Part shown: positions 12,190-23,581 of the stretch, one piece after another
How positions within the stretch are numbered: position 1 is the stretch's first letter
Layout: the number at the start of each line of letters is the position of its first letter
Assembly: GCA_949825065.1 (NCBI GenBank)
Contig: OX463849.1
Coordinates: 37,601,852 to 37,665,851, forward strand
Direction: 5' to 3'
DNA length: 64,000 nucleotides
DNA from: Odontocerum albicorne
Lineage: Eukaryota; Arthropoda; Insecta; Trichoptera; Odontoceridae
Made by a program: the position numbers and the translations under genes
The notes under the pieces: generated by a model
Database searches by the model: none
Seen by the model: the letters and a program-made list of their open reading frames with translations, nothing else
Told to the model about the DNA's origin: nothing

Positions 12190-12590
12190 TGAAGTAAAGG
12201 AGGCAATATGTAAGAACTACTGTAGTTCTAAATATTCAAAGAGTTTATTTAGGACAGAGAATTCAGATATGTGACGATAAATCAATGGATAATTGAGTGC
12301 GAGTAGGTGGGACATGTTGTACGGACGGGGGACATTTACAATTGAATAAAGGTTGTATGCGGTGCGCAGAGGACACTCAAAGAAAACGTGGTCGAATGTC
12401 TCCTTACCCATTCCGCACGTGCATATAGAGCTTTCTTTTGTATGGATTTTATAAGGGTCGCTTTCTATCAGACAGTGGCCTATTCGTATGCTACATATGA
12501 CAGACACAATCCGTTTGGACGGGTGTCTTTTGTGGAACCAAGGCTTAGTGGGTATTTTATCCTGAATATTCATGTAGACAGCGCCCTTAT
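12190..12590 (-). pseudogene. Non-LTR retrotransposon, RNase H-downstream region
   Basis: 118 uninterrupted codons on the minus strand (12217-12573). It includes a KPWFHKRHPSKR stretch, a CSIRIGHCL motif and a Cys/His motif of the form CxCGxxxxxxDHVFFECP. This layout matches the end of ORF2 in Jockey/R1/I-type LINEs after the RNase H domain. A second, more broken copy is at 28885-29465 with the same DNA. No RT is retained, so it is a 5'-truncated dead copy. Confidence 0.75.
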
Positions 12591-12689
12591 TGCTACTAGG
12601 GTCGTCATGTACAAATAATAAAATAAATTAGGAATTATATTCCAATGGAACATAGAACAGAGAACTAAGGGACCTTTTTGTCGAGGAGC

Positions 12690-12905
12690 ATGAACGACTT
12701 CCGTCTCCTAGTTGGTAAGAAACCTATCTTCCGACCCGATAGTAATGGGTTTGATCCCTATTTTTTTGTAAAATGGGTATCAGTCTTGTTTTTATTTTAA
12801 GCTTCTTAACCATATTTCTCGCTGGTTTGAAGAGATTTTCACATAATAATAAGCCCGCTGGGTTGTAGTATATACGAAGAAATTGTAATACAACACAACG
12901 AGGGA
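12690..12905 (+). repeat. SINE-A, near full length
   Basis: Head with CTCCTAGTTGGTAAGA (A box) and GGGTTTGATCCC (B box), a T-rich middle, CGCTGGTTTGAAGAG, AAGCCCGCTGGGTTG and the tail GAAATTGTAATACAAC. Confidence 0.85.
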
Positions 12906-14031
12906 AGACGTGGTGTGCCAGGCTGTGGACCGACTACTTGAAATAATTTAATATTTTTATATTATCTTACAGGCTACATTTTGTCATAGTGTTTTAGTGT
13001 AACGTATACATTTTTACAATATTCTTTATAAGTTTTAAAATGTTGAACTGTTTTAAACATGTTTTTTTTTGTACTTGTGAGCCCACGTATCTATTGTAAA
13101 TCATGATTCACTATTATGTTGAAGCCTGTGTTTACGCGCAGTGACTTCCTATTTCGTAGTAGCTCAAATCAAATATTTGAAATGTCAAATCTTAGAACCT
13201 GAATGCATGTATGGACGTATACTCGTATATGCAAAAATGACCTAAGCCTGTTCTGAGGAAAAATCCAGTTGCTTCATTTGGGATTATATGGAACATTTTT
13301 AAACTGAAATTAACAATTATATATTCATTTATATAATTTAGCACATGATTGATTTATATATTTTTTATATTATAGTTCAAATAAATAAAAGAATAAGAGT
13401 TTGTTGTTACAAATATAGTCAAATTGAGACAAGATCCATTCGCTTTGTAAATATTGTATGAAACATTTTTTTCAAAAAATCATGTTATTGACTCGACATT
13501 TTAGCATATACAGGATTGACGATGTTTATTTTTTAGTAAATTTAAAAATGCGTTTTGTAGATTGTTTTTTTTTTTCCGTATCGAAATAAATAACATGTTG
13601 AATCAATTTATATACAACAATTTATATCTTGAGATACAATATTTTAAAATTTGTTCAATAAAAAAAATGATGATCAAAAATAAGTACACGCAGATATTGA
13701 TATGTAATTGTTAAAACCATCACAACAGCAGTGAAAATAACGCAAACAACCCCAGATTTAATCAATTTTTAAAATTGTTTAATATGAATACAGACTTTAT
13801 GTGAATATTTTTTAAACAACAAATAGTTTTGCTATCGTTTATTTCTCGAATGGGACCTTCCGAAATCCGACGCAAGATATGGTCTAATTAACATATATTT
13901 GGAAGTAATGAACCTGGACGGAAATTGATGTATTTTCCAAAATGTCAAACTGATAATAAAATTCCGTCAAGCTTTAGGGTCAAAAGGTTAAATATGCCGT
14001 AGCTGAACTTTAACTTTACGTTAAGCTTTTT
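12906..14031. other. No gene recognised
   Basis: Very AT-rich. Only short frames, with a TACTCGTA octamer at 13220-13227. No repeat match was seen. Confidence 0.4.
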
Positions 14032-14753
14032 CTGAGTACTGTTATACATACATACATATTAACATCGTTTTCTGAGAAGTGTTACACATACATATTAACA
14101 TCGTTTTATGAGAACTGTTATATATACATACATATTAACATCGTTTTCTGAGAACTGTTATATATACAAACATATTAACATCGTTTTCTGAGAACTGTTA
14201 TATATAAATACATATTAACATCGTTTTTTGAGAACTGTTATATATACATACATATTAACATCGTTTTCTGAGAACTATAACTGTTATATATACATACATA
14301 TTAACATCGTTTTCTGAGAACTGTTATACAAACATACATATTAACATCGTTTTTCTGAGAACTGTAATACATACATACATATTAACATCGTTTTCTGAGA
14401 AGTGTTATACATACATATTAATATCGTTTTCTGAGAACTATTATATAAACATACATATTAACATCTTTTTCTGAGAACTGTTATACATACATACATATTA
14501 ACATCGTTTTCTGAGAACTGTTATACATACATACATATTAACATCGTTTTCTGAGAACTGTTATATATACATACATATTAACATCGTTTACTGAGAACTG
14601 TTATATATATACATACATATTAACATCGTTTTCTGAGAACTGTTATATACACATACATATTAACATCGTTTTCTGAGAACTGTTATACATACATACATAT
14701 TAACACCGTTTTCTGAGAACTGTTATATATACATACATATTAACATCGTTTTT
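14032..14753. repeat. 40-bp minisatellite, about 17-18 units
   Basis: Tandem units built from a TATACATACATATTAACATCG core followed by TTTTCTGAGAACTGT. Small length changes come from the TATA/CATA part, and one unit has an extra ACTATA. No spacer sequences differ between units, so this is a minisatellite and not an array with unique spacers. Confidence 0.95.
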
Positions 14754-15919
14754 AATTTCACGAATATTATCAAAAAGATAATTTATTATCTTGCAATGCG
14801 ATATTTTGACAGTTTATTTAAATTATTGGCTGTTGTTATTCCCAAGACACAGCCTTTTATCTATATATCATTCTTATTTGATCACTATTAGTAAAGAGTT
14901 GTATCTCAATTATATAATTAACTACATATATAAACCGAGTTAATCATTCGATCTTGGATTGGATTAGATAATCAAACAATATAAAATCTGTTGTTTTTAC
15001 GTCCGTGTGTAAGAATAGATGTTATCATAGTTATGATTTAATATTTTAATTTTAATTATTAATGTCATAGTTACGGTTAAGTATTGTCATCATCAAATAA
15101 ATAAATTATTATCGTTCAGTTCAATTAAATAAAAAGTAATGGATACAAATGAAAGAAGAGTAAAGCGCGCTGAATATACGCGTAATTATCGCGAATGTGA
15201 AATTTTTGAAAAGTGTATCAACAGCAAAATACTAAGCCGATGAACGTAACTCAGCGGAAACGCATCAATAGCGTCAACGAAAGCGTGATTTTCGACGAGT
15301 GCAACATCAGAAAGATATTGAAGAGGAAGCCAACGAGGGTCGTGCTGAAGATGCACAACGAATAATTGACATTCGTCAACGTTCTGAGAGAAAACTTGAA
15401 GTTCACCATCATGACAACTTTGATGAGAATAGAGTTGAAAGTCATGACTGTGGCTCGATGAGTACTTAATGTCAGTTCTACCATTCTTTTAATTTTGCAG
15501 TTGAGAAATCTCTTGACAAAACATTAAAATATTGCTGACATAAAGAAACTGTTCTCCTGAAGATAAAAATGAGCCACGACGTCACTTTTGATTGAATTGT
15601 TAATGACTCCAGATTTCCCGAGCTATCGAAAATTTAAAACAAACGATGGTTCTCATAGTTTTTTCAACAGTTGTTATTTTTCAACCTAAGTTTAGCGTAG
15701 TAAGCAAATTTACTTACCGTGATTTTTCAAGTTATAGCTAGTATATTATATAATATATTGCTTTGAAAATCCAATCCCGTGGTCGTTTTTATCAAACTTA
15801 TATGATTCAAAGACGTTCAGCATGAAAAATCAAAAGTTATTTAATTTAATTGAAAAACATTTTGTTTTCTTTTCAGTAATAATACGACAAAAACTATTTT
15901 GTTTTCAACAATTGACGAT
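14754..15919. other. No gene recognised; degenerate basic frame near 15140-15475
   Basis: From about 15139 the plus strand can be read as a basic, Arg/Gln/Glu-rich peptide (RRVKRAEYTRNYR, later EEEANEGRAEDAQR) in two frames broken by stops. Such Arg/Gln repeats resemble N-termini of some Helitron or other element proteins, but nothing diagnostic is present. No family is assigned. Confidence 0.25.
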
Positions 15920-16112
15920 TTTCGTGGCCTAGTTGGTAACACGTTTGTTTTCCAACCCAGAGTTTATGAATTTTACAAAAGGTCTCCAGTCTATTGTTCA
16001 CTTAAAACCTCTATACTATTTGTCTGGTTGGTTGGAAGAGATTAACACAGGGAAATAAACCCACTAGGTCGAAACATATACCTACAACGAAAATGTAATA
16101 TATTATAATACA
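15920..16112 (+). repeat. SINE-A copy
   Basis: Clear A-box region CGTGGCCTAGTTGGTAA, a lost B box, CACTTAAAACC, CTGGTTGGTTGGAAGAGATT, CCCACTAGG and the tail ACAACGAAAATGTAATA. Confidence 0.85.
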
Positions 16113-17004
16113 TTACGAACTGAAATGCAAAGTACCAACTTTTCAAAAGTAATTTCCGATCAAATTAATATGTAATTACGTTGAAAATATAAAGTAATTT
16201 TAATACCATTCAAACAGTTTCACAATAACAGATTTGATAATTTATTATAATAAAATATGTCTAGTACGTCCATTTATTGAATTAATGTATAAAATTATTT
16301 TGATAATCAACAGGATATATCAAATAAGTATTATGTCTGTCGCCCATTACAATTTACCAAACATAAAATTATTTTTGAATAAGTACTAAAAGATAATTTA
16401 TTTTTGTATACGGACGTCAGCAGAATGTATGTATATTTATTTATTATTCGGGAGAGAGATTAAATGACGTGACATTTAATATTTTCCCCATTTTCCTCGT
16501 TTAACCTCGCCGCCTTCCATGGGGAAGGCAGCCATCTTGCACGTGACGTAACAAGTTGCGCCAAATAGCACAACTGTAGCCTTAGTTTAAAGACGAAATT
16601 TAGGATTACCATGAGTTGATGTAACTTTAAATATTTTTTTACCATTTTGGATTAATGCACCGATTAGAAGGCGAATATCATTTTGCGTTTAATCTGTTGA
16701 CATCAAATTGTATAATTAATTAACGTAAAATAAAGTTTACGATGAAATATATTGAGTGTTTTTTTATGAGTCGATGAAAAAATAGGAAATCTTTAAGCAG
16801 TCAGAAATGTTCTATTTTTGTGTTGTTAATTAAGTGAATTGGTGTCTAATTCAGGTATTTTTTGTATCTTCAAGACTATTTATAAATTATTTAGATCGTA
16901 GGTAAAAAAAATTGTTTGTTAAGGGTTTCACTATTCCTTATTTTCGTGGTCCACTTAAAATCATAACACTTGATATTATTAAAGTATGCAAAATATTGGA
17001 AAAC
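16113..17004. other. No gene recognised except a possible short frame
   Basis: AT-rich apart from a GC-richer patch at 16500-16560, which is described separately. Otherwise nothing was identified. Confidence 0.35.
16476..16552 (-). promoter_or_regulatory. Possible promoter or first-exon patch
   Basis: On the minus strand, TTACGTCACGTG (a CRE-like plus E-box-like overlap) is followed directly by CAAGATGGCTGCC, which looks like a YY1-type initiator and a good start context. The ATG at 16535 opens only 19 codons before TAA at 16476-16478. It stands out against AT-rich surroundings, but no downstream exon is recognisable. Confidence 0.25.
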
Positions 17005-17208
17005 AAAATTAAACCATCGAAACATTCTTAGTCAATTATGTAAAATTAGTATGTCATTTTATTTATTTTTTTGGATTTCTAAATACCACCATATGTCAAT
17101 TTTGTGAACAAAATTGACATATGGTGGTATTTAGAAATCCAAAAAAATAAATAAAATGACATACTAATTTTACATAATTGACTAAGAATGTTTCGATGGT
17201 TTAATTTT
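17005..17208. repeat. Perfect palindrome, 101-bp arms
   Basis: Left arm 17005-17105 and right arm 17108-17208 are exact reverse complements with a 2-bp centre (GA). Both arms are AT-rich and non-coding. The right arm leads almost directly into the minisatellite at 17228. Confidence 0.97.
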
Positions 17209-17227
17209 CGGCACTTTTTAATCCACA

Positions 17228-17716
17228 CTCACTGCTTTAGCCTTTTCTACATTCATAAACCTCAATATACATCTTGTTCTATTCTCATACTTCTCTTTTT
17301 TACATTCATAAACCTCAATATACACCTTGTTCTATTCTCATACTTCTCTTTTTCTACATTCATAAACCTCAATATACACCTTGTTCTATTCTCATACTTC
17401 TCTTTTTTACATTCATAAACCTCAATATACACCTTGTTCTATTCTCATACTTCTCTTTTTCTACATTCATAAACCTCAATATACACCTTGTTCTATTCTC
17501 ATACTTCTCTTTTTTACATTCATAAACCTCAATATACACCTTGTTCTATTCTCATACTTCTCTTTTTTACATTCATAAACCTCAATATACATCTTGTTCT
17601 ATTCTCATACTTCTCTTTTTTACATTCATAAACCTCAATATACACCTTGTTCTATTCTCATACTTCTCTTTTTTACATTCATAAACCTCAATATACACGT
17701 TGTTCTATTCTCATAC
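17228..17716. repeat. 53/54-bp minisatellite, about 9 units
   Basis: Units contain ACATTCATAAACCTCAATAT and CTTGTTCTATTCTCATACTT. They alternate between 53 and 54 bp depending on a TTTTT or TTTTTC junction. Open frames across it exist only because of the repetition. Confidence 0.95.
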
Positions 17717-17799
17717 TATTTCTCTTTATCCTTCTCTCAACATTTCTTCAACTTACTTCAACCATTTTTTTCTCTTCTATGTTCTCTATTAATTTATTT

Positions 17800-17870
17800 A
17801 ACATTTCATTGTACAACAATCTGGCGGACTCATTGCCAGGTGGCAATCTCTTCCATGCAACAAATTCATT
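17800..17870 (-). repeat. SINE-A fragment (3' end)
   Basis: Short minus-strand match: TTTCATTGTACAACAATCTGG, CATTGCCAGGTGGCAATCTC and a degraded CCAACC segment. Confidence 0.65.
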
Positions 17871-18420
17871 AACTTCCAAAAAATGTATTAGTGTTATTAG
17901 TCTTTACAAGTTAGTATGTTTATATATTAAAAATTCTGAGGAATCTCGGATTACTAAATAAATAAATTTTGCAAAAATCAGCACTTTACTAAAAAAAGTA
18001 GCACTACTACAAAATGTTTAACATTTTAAGTGGAATGCATACGAAAAATGTTTTTATAATTGATGAAATCAAAAGTTACGATGTATTTTGACTTAAGAAA
18101 AAAAAACGATTTGACATAAAATATATTTAAGAGAGATATAACCCGAAAAATATATAATTTAAAATGTAATACATTTAAGACATGCCTCTTGATAGTAATA
18201 AATATATCAATTTTTAGCACTGTTTCGTAATAAAATCTCACTCCAAGAGAGTTGCGTTTTTCAATTATAAAAAAGTAGCATAAGGGCTACTATATAAATT
18301 CAAATGAAATTTTGAATTTGCTTTAATTTTTAAACAAAATAAATAATATGTTCTATCGAATAAAAATTAAGATAAGCATTTATCCCAATCAATTTTAAAA
18401 ATGGTCGCTGTCCGAATAAA
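17871..18420. other. No gene recognised
   Basis: AT-rich DNA without identifiable features. Confidence 0.4.
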
Positions 18421-18620
18421 TCATAAACCAGCGTCACCTCATAGTAGACGCCCTTACCGAGTAAAATGTACGAGTATACAGGCGCACGCGCGTTATCGCC
18501 CGGCGCTTCTTATAGATTTTCCAGTTCAAGTCAGTCGGGGATGCTGAGTAGAGCAATGCGCGCCCAATACAGTGTCACACCCCCGGTATAATCTCGTGTA
18601 GAACAGAGCAATGTCAAACG
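18421..18620 (+). promoter_or_regulatory. GC-richer patch with core-promoter-like motifs
   Basis: An island of CpG-containing sequence (CGCACGCGCGTTATCGCCCGGCG) in AT-rich DNA. A TATAGATTTT box at 18511 lies 22 bp upstream of the A in TCAGTC (18531-18536), which fits the arthropod initiator consensus. The spacing is a little short for TATA-driven initiation. The CAGAAAG-GTACG junction near 18913 could be a splice donor. No coding exon was found, so this remains a candidate only. Confidence 0.25.
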
Positions 18621-19619
18621 ATTCAATCACTGACAATTCTATTTAAAATACAGGTTAATCTTCCCGTTCTTTTGTGAATATTCAAAAATAAAACAATACA
18701 CATTTTTGACGTTTGTAAATATATATTGTTGTTTTAATTCCGATGTTGACAGTGATGTGTTTTCAGCACGTTTACTTTCTGTGAAATTAATAGAAATTGT
18801 TGTGACCCATGTGGTGATACAGGTGACATTAAGAAAAATAGATTCATTTAACCCTCTTTCTTACTTATCGGGACTATAGTTGAGTGTTTCTGTTTTGAAG
18901 AAAAACTTCAGAAAGGTACGTTCTTTTAAGTAAATATTAAAATAATTTCTAGAAAAATATGAAATCATTATTGTGCTTTAAATTTATTTTTTAGTATTGA
19001 TATATATGTTTTATTGCGTGAGATAGATATCCTCTGTCTTTAATATTTTCAGACGGCTTATTTTTTAACTAAAAAAAATATATATCATTTTCTCGGATTT
19101 TGTTCTTCTTAAATCATACAAGATAATCACAAAAAATACAAGGGAAAATTATATAAATACAGAGAATAAATATACATTGCCAGATATTTCGTAATATTCG
19201 AAGTTTCAAAGTATAAAAATATATCATGATTGACACATAGACATAATTACGCAATCCTATCTAAATATAACAATATGAATTTCGTTATACGAGTACGTGT
19301 TCGTATTTGTATATTTGTCATACTTCCCACCTTACAAAAATTCTATCGAAGTACCCCTTATTCGTCTTTCATTCGTTACAGACAAATAAATATTCTGTTT
19401 CTGTTTTAAATCGAATAATGTCTTCATATTTTTATTTATTTATTTATTTATTTTTTCAAAACAGGCTTAGCCCAATTACATTGAAAAATACAAGACATTA
19501 AAAAAGAAGAAAAATTACAGGGAAAAAATTTTTTTTTTTAAATTATATAAAATAAAAAATAATGCATATGTATACAAACGAGTATTTACACACAAACGTT
19601 TGTTACATATATATTCAGT
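18621..19619. other. No gene recognised
   Basis: AT-rich. It contains a TACGAGTA octamer at 19288-19295 and a (TTTA)n-like run near 19430-19452, next to the 3' end of the LINE on the minus strand. Confidence 0.35.
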
Positions 19620-20545
19620 CACTTAAGTATGTTGATGAGTGCTTTCTAACGCGCTTAATCTAAGAAGAAAATTTACTTTTGCTTTTGGTAATGTGATATG
19701 AAATATGTCAATATCCGAAGCAGTCCCGTTAAGAAGAGTTAAGGCCCTTCCAACAGGCATAGCGGCTGGAAGACCCGTTCTTGCGTATGTTATTGAGAAC
19801 AGTTCCTGCCGGCGCAGTCTAGTGTAATTGTTAGGAACATTTATCGCTAATCTTTGTAGTAATGCTGGACAGCTCACAACTCCTCGAACGAGTTTGACAA
19901 CGTATACCAAGAGACGCAGATCTCTTCTTACGCTCAAGGAGTTATACCCGAGCATGCCCAGCAGAAACTGCGTAGGATATAGCCACGGATAGACACCAAA
20001 CTCACTCATGTAGAGATATCGTAGATATTTTTTTTGTACTTTCTCCACCATGAGCGAGTTTTGCGCCCCCACCGGGCTCCAAATGCAAGCATTGCTTTCT
20101 AGTTTGCTACGGATCAATGAATTAAACAACGTTTTGAGCACCAATTGGTTTTCAAACGACTTAGAGATTCTCATAACAAATCCTAGAGTTTTATAAGCTG
20201 AGTTGCACATAACTTCTATGTGAGGACCAAACGCGAGATTGCTGTGGAACAAGACACCCAGATCTTTAATATTATCTGTGCGGGGAATAGGTATAGATTC
20301 AAGTGTATATCTATGGAATTTCAAGACGTGTGAGCGATGATACGACATAATTTTGCACTTTGATGCGTTGAAATATAATTTATTATTGTGGCTCCACTCA
20401 CAAACGTTGTTGAGATCTGCCTGTAGGTCTAAGCAGTCGGTATAAGAACGAATTTTTTGACAGATTTTGAGGTCATCAGCAAATAAAAGAAACGTGGATT
20501 TTTTTATAACTCTACCTATATCATTAATAAAAATAAGAAATCAAT
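19620..20545 (-). pseudogene. Non-LTR reverse transcriptase, 5'-truncated
   Basis: The minus strand is open without stops from about 20545 to 19623, roughly 300 codons. An LIFINDIG segment leads into the catalytic box LLFADDLKI (FADD at about 20472-20483). Palm/thumb motifs follow, including NNKLYFNASKCKI, IKDLGVLF and SKLESNACIWSP, ending SALESTHQHT. This is the C-terminal half of an RT in the CR1/Jockey style; finger-domain motifs and the endonuclease upstream are missing. FADD with an intact downstream frame suggests a fairly recent copy. The frame stops being recognisable at about 20545, the truncation point. Confidence 0.85.
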
Positions 20546-20984
20546 TGATAAAACTGGATTTTCTTAAACTAAGCAATTCCTATTCGAATTATTATATAAT
20601 ACATTTTGTCATTAACTTTAGTAAAGTTATTGGCTTGATATGGCCAAGGGGGACATAAAAACTACATTTGAGACTAGGTCGTAAGGAAGTAGATCATTGG
20701 GTAGACCAAGGTGTTGCTATTATAGCACGATAGTGTGTAAGTTGACCGACTTGTAGGGAGTTGAATAAAGGGACTTCGTAACTTTCCATTAATTTATTTT
20801 CTTTAAATTTAAATATTGTATTTATGTTTGTGAAAAACCATTGATCGTTCATTCTTTTCACGTGTGTAAACAATATTATTTTTTTATTGATTGTGATCCT
20901 AACCGTCATCTTGCAAGCCACATTCGTGGTAAGTTTTTGTCTTTCTCATTCTTAATCATAATAATAAAATTGAAAAAGTGACAA
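20546..20984. other. No gene recognised
   Basis: AT-rich DNA upstream of the truncated RT. No similarity was seen. Confidence 0.35.
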
Positions 20985-21112
20985 TTTATATAGCGCAGTT
21001 TACATAACAAAGTCTCCTCAAGGACGTTCTATCTCGGGATTCGAACCCACTATTTTTTATAAGACTCTTCACTTCACAGATGGATCTTCCAATCCTCCGA
21101 GCTAAACACGTA
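20985..21112 (-). repeat. SINE-B copy
   Basis: On the minus strand, TTTAGCTCGGAGGATTGG (A-box region) and GTGGGTTCGAATCCC (B box) are followed by CTTGAGGAGAC and GCGCTATATAAATTGTC. This order defines the second SINE family of the window. Confidence 0.75.
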
Positions 21113-21671
21113 TGTTAAACCTCCACGATTTGACACGTAGTCTGAATCTCTCGCAGTCGCTCAACGAAAAATTCAGCGATCCCCAATTGGTGTATCTGAA
21201 ATTTAAGCATAATGTGCATTATGGTTTTCTTGCAGAGAAAAAACTTAAAATGTATTATGTCGGATCATTTATGTTGAATTCTTCCTACCGGACGTCTTAC
21301 ATATTTGTTGTCCTCAGAACCAGAAGGGGTGCGATGAATTCAGACGATAAGGCGGCGTGAATATTGCAAATATTAGCATCGGGATCTGTGGATCCGAAGT
21401 ACTTCATTTATCATTGACATTTTATATTTCTTATGCATTCATTCGTCATAGTCTCTCGGTTTCCACTCCATAGATAAGAATTTAGAACCATCAAAATAGA
21501 AGATTAAAAGATCTCAACCGTTAAAAGGGGCATGTGAATAATGCACGAACACAAATTCACCATGAAATCAAATCATGCATAACATAATATATTTTTACGT
21601 GCATTTTTATTTTATTTTTATAAATGCGCATTAACAATTTATTTGGTTAATGAGTTTTTATAAATATATGC
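21113..21671. other. No gene recognised
   Basis: No repeat or gene was identified. A frame of about 80 codons (21112-21360) has no recognisable features. Confidence 0.35.
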
Positions 21672-21860
21672 AGATGCGGGGAAATTCCTAATCTAATGGT
21701 CGCAGATACCACCTTTCTCTCCTTATACTCAATTTAAATATTCTGCAATATTTTTTATGTGTCAATAAGAGTGAGTTCGAATCCCAAGTTAGACTGCACT
21801 TGAGGAGAGTCTGTTCTCTAAACGGAGCTATATAAATTGTCCTTTTATTAATATTACAAT
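21672..21860 (+). repeat. SINE-B copy
   Basis: Starts GATGCGGGGAAATTCCTAATC, passes through an AT-rich middle, then GAGTTCGAATCCC (B box), CTTGAGGAGAGTCTG, CTCTAAACGGAGC and TATATAAATTGTCC. The same front part appears inverted near 36160-36215. Confidence 0.75.
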
Positions 21861-22258
21861 CGAATAATATAATTAAAAGTAACTAGGATCCTGCCTTTTT
21901 CGCTTAAAGGCTCTGTGTCATGAGGCATATTGCCTAATCCCAAGAGAGAAGACTTCTCAGTTTTGAGAACTGGTGTCTGAGGATGGTGGGTGTCAGGTGG
22001 TACGACCACGTTACCACGATACTTGCGATTTGCCGGCGCTGGTTGAGTCACGTGCTGAAGATGTCAACTGGTAACTTGCCAAGAGCTGTGCTGCGTTAAT
22101 CAGTGAGCGAGGACTCGACAAATCGGAGCCTTTCCCGAGGGCTTTCCTAGAAGCACCACTGAATTTATTCAGACTCGCAAAGGTTTGAAATTGACAACAA
22201 GTTCACAAACTATAAGATCACTACTGTTACTTACCAATGCCTGAATTTGTTGGATATA
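21861..22258. other. No gene recognised
   Basis: Mixed composition, somewhat GC-richer than average around 21950-22150. No frame or repeat assignment. Confidence 0.35.
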
Positions 22259-22752
22259 CAGGGTGGCGCAGAGGAAACGCACGTTTTTTAATGGCTAGTA
22301 TTTTACAAAGAGAGGAAACGCATGTTTTTCATTTAAGCATAACATTGTTTATTTTCAAGATATTTTTTAGATTAATACAGATAAATGAAGTAATAATATT
22401 GCACCTTTAAATTAATTCTAAAAAATAATGTCAGGCAAGTGTTGTCCTTCTTCGCCCACTGAAAGTTTCTATTCGTCAAGAAATCGAAGGAATACCAGAA
22501 TAAATGTTTGTGAGAGTGATGCATAACTTTCAAGAGAGGCTGCAGATATGTGACCGCGAAAAAGGGCAACACTTGCCTGACATTATTTTTCACAATTAAT
22601 TTAAAGGTGCAATATTATTACTTCATTTACGTGTATTAATCAAAAAATTATCTTGAAAATAAACAATATTATGCTTAAATGAAAAACGTGTGTTTCATTT
22701 ATTTGCAAAATACTAGTCATTCAAAAAACATGCGTTTTTCTGCGCCACCCTG
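22259..22752 (+). mobile_element. Fold-back Tc1/mariner-superfamily derivative
   Basis: The ends are CAGGGTGGCGCAG and its reverse complement, with TA just left of 22259. The arms are about 190 bp each and pair along nearly their whole length, leaving a short centre. The right arm contains the last part of a transposase frame plus the parent's 3' end, and the left arm is an inverted copy of the same. The element therefore consists of two inverted copies of the 3' end of a transposon. Confidence 0.85.
22462..22602 (+). pseudogene. Transposase C-terminal remnant
   Basis: The plus strand reads SIRQEIEGIPE, a stop, then RVMHNFQERLQIC and GQHLPDIIFHN before TAA. This is the expected C-terminal order (IR-x-EI-x-IP, a hydrophobic helix with RL-x-x-C, G-x-HL-x-DIIF) of transposases from the same lineage as the fragment at 3304-3570. 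It is too short to function. Confidence 0.6.
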
Positions 22753-22869
22753 TTTGTATTCAAAGTACTTAGTCATACTAACGAGGCAGAATTAGAAGCT
22801 ACATGGGGCTGGTATGTAATACCAAGGTTTTTAAGGTCTTTCTATTTCTAGTTGTATAGTCTTTCTTGT

Positions 22870-22955
22870 ATTAGTTTTCCGCTGTATCAATACAACTTGA
22901 TAAGCTTTTTGCCATGTGACAATTTCTTGTGAACTACCATAAAATATGTTACAAA
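22870..22955 (-). repeat. SINE-A fragment, decayed
   Basis: ATACAACTTGATAAGC, TTTTTGCCATGTGACAATTTC and nearby bases match the family's 3' half on the minus strand. Boundaries are uncertain. Confidence 0.45.
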
Positions 22956-23040
22956 GTCTGCTGTGAACCTTTGTTGAGTAGTACATCGGAATACACCCTG
23001 TTTACTGACTAAGTTACGGTGATAAGCAGCGGAAAAAATA

Positions 23041-23581
23041 TTGGGTTGTCCTGAAAGTAGTTTTATATTTTTAGGTTAAATTCTAATGCAAAATTGCACC
23101 AAACACACTTGGACGGGTTTTTTTATATGTTCAGTATCTTGGCAATATCTCGTGTTGTAGAACATTCTCACATGTCGTTTTTCTCAATCAAAGCCTTAAT
23201 TTGATCGTCATCAGTTGTAATCAGCCTTCCAGCATGGACATCATCTTCGAGTGTCGTATCACCATTACAGATTTTTTAAACCACATTTGTTACATAGATC
23301 ACTTACTGCATCGTCGCCGTACTCTATACATATCGATTTTATTTCGATCGATTTTCCCTTTGCGGTAGTATAAAACATAAAAAATGAAAAAACAGCTTGT
23401 AGAACAAATTATCTACAAAATTACACCAAAATAACCACTCAAGCAATTAGAGTAAATAATGCCCGAAAAAATGCAGCTTTTATAATAATGTACATTTAGC
23501 AGATTTGGAATGAAATTAGCAACTAAAACGTTCGCTTAACAACATCTATCCTAGAAATACAAAACTATTTTTCGGACAACG
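23041..23581 (-). mobile_element. Mariner-like element, internally deleted
   Basis: Ends begin TTGGGTTGTCCTGAAAGTAG (left) and, on the other strand, GTTGTCCGAAAAATAGTTTT (right), flanked by TA on both sides. About 540 bp remain of an expected 1.3 kb. The minus strand keeps transposase N-terminal coding, so the catalytic domain has been deleted. Confidence 0.8.
23100..23370 (-). pseudogene. Mariner transposase N-terminal HTH remnant
   Basis: Minus-strand translation gives GDTTLEDDVHAGRL, then DDDQIKALIEKN and TTRDIAKILNI with one stop. This matches the linker and second helix-turn-helix of mariner transposases. The catalytic Asp residues are absent. Confidence 0.75.

Noticed and set aside
15139..15475. 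Possible Helitron replication-protein N-terminus
   Set aside because: Basic Arg/Gln-rich peptides are suggestive, but there are no Rep or helicase motifs and the frames are broken.
17188..17961. Several overlapping frames with Leu/Ile/Tyr/Phe repeats
   Set aside because: They are produced by the 53/54-bp minisatellite read in different frames.
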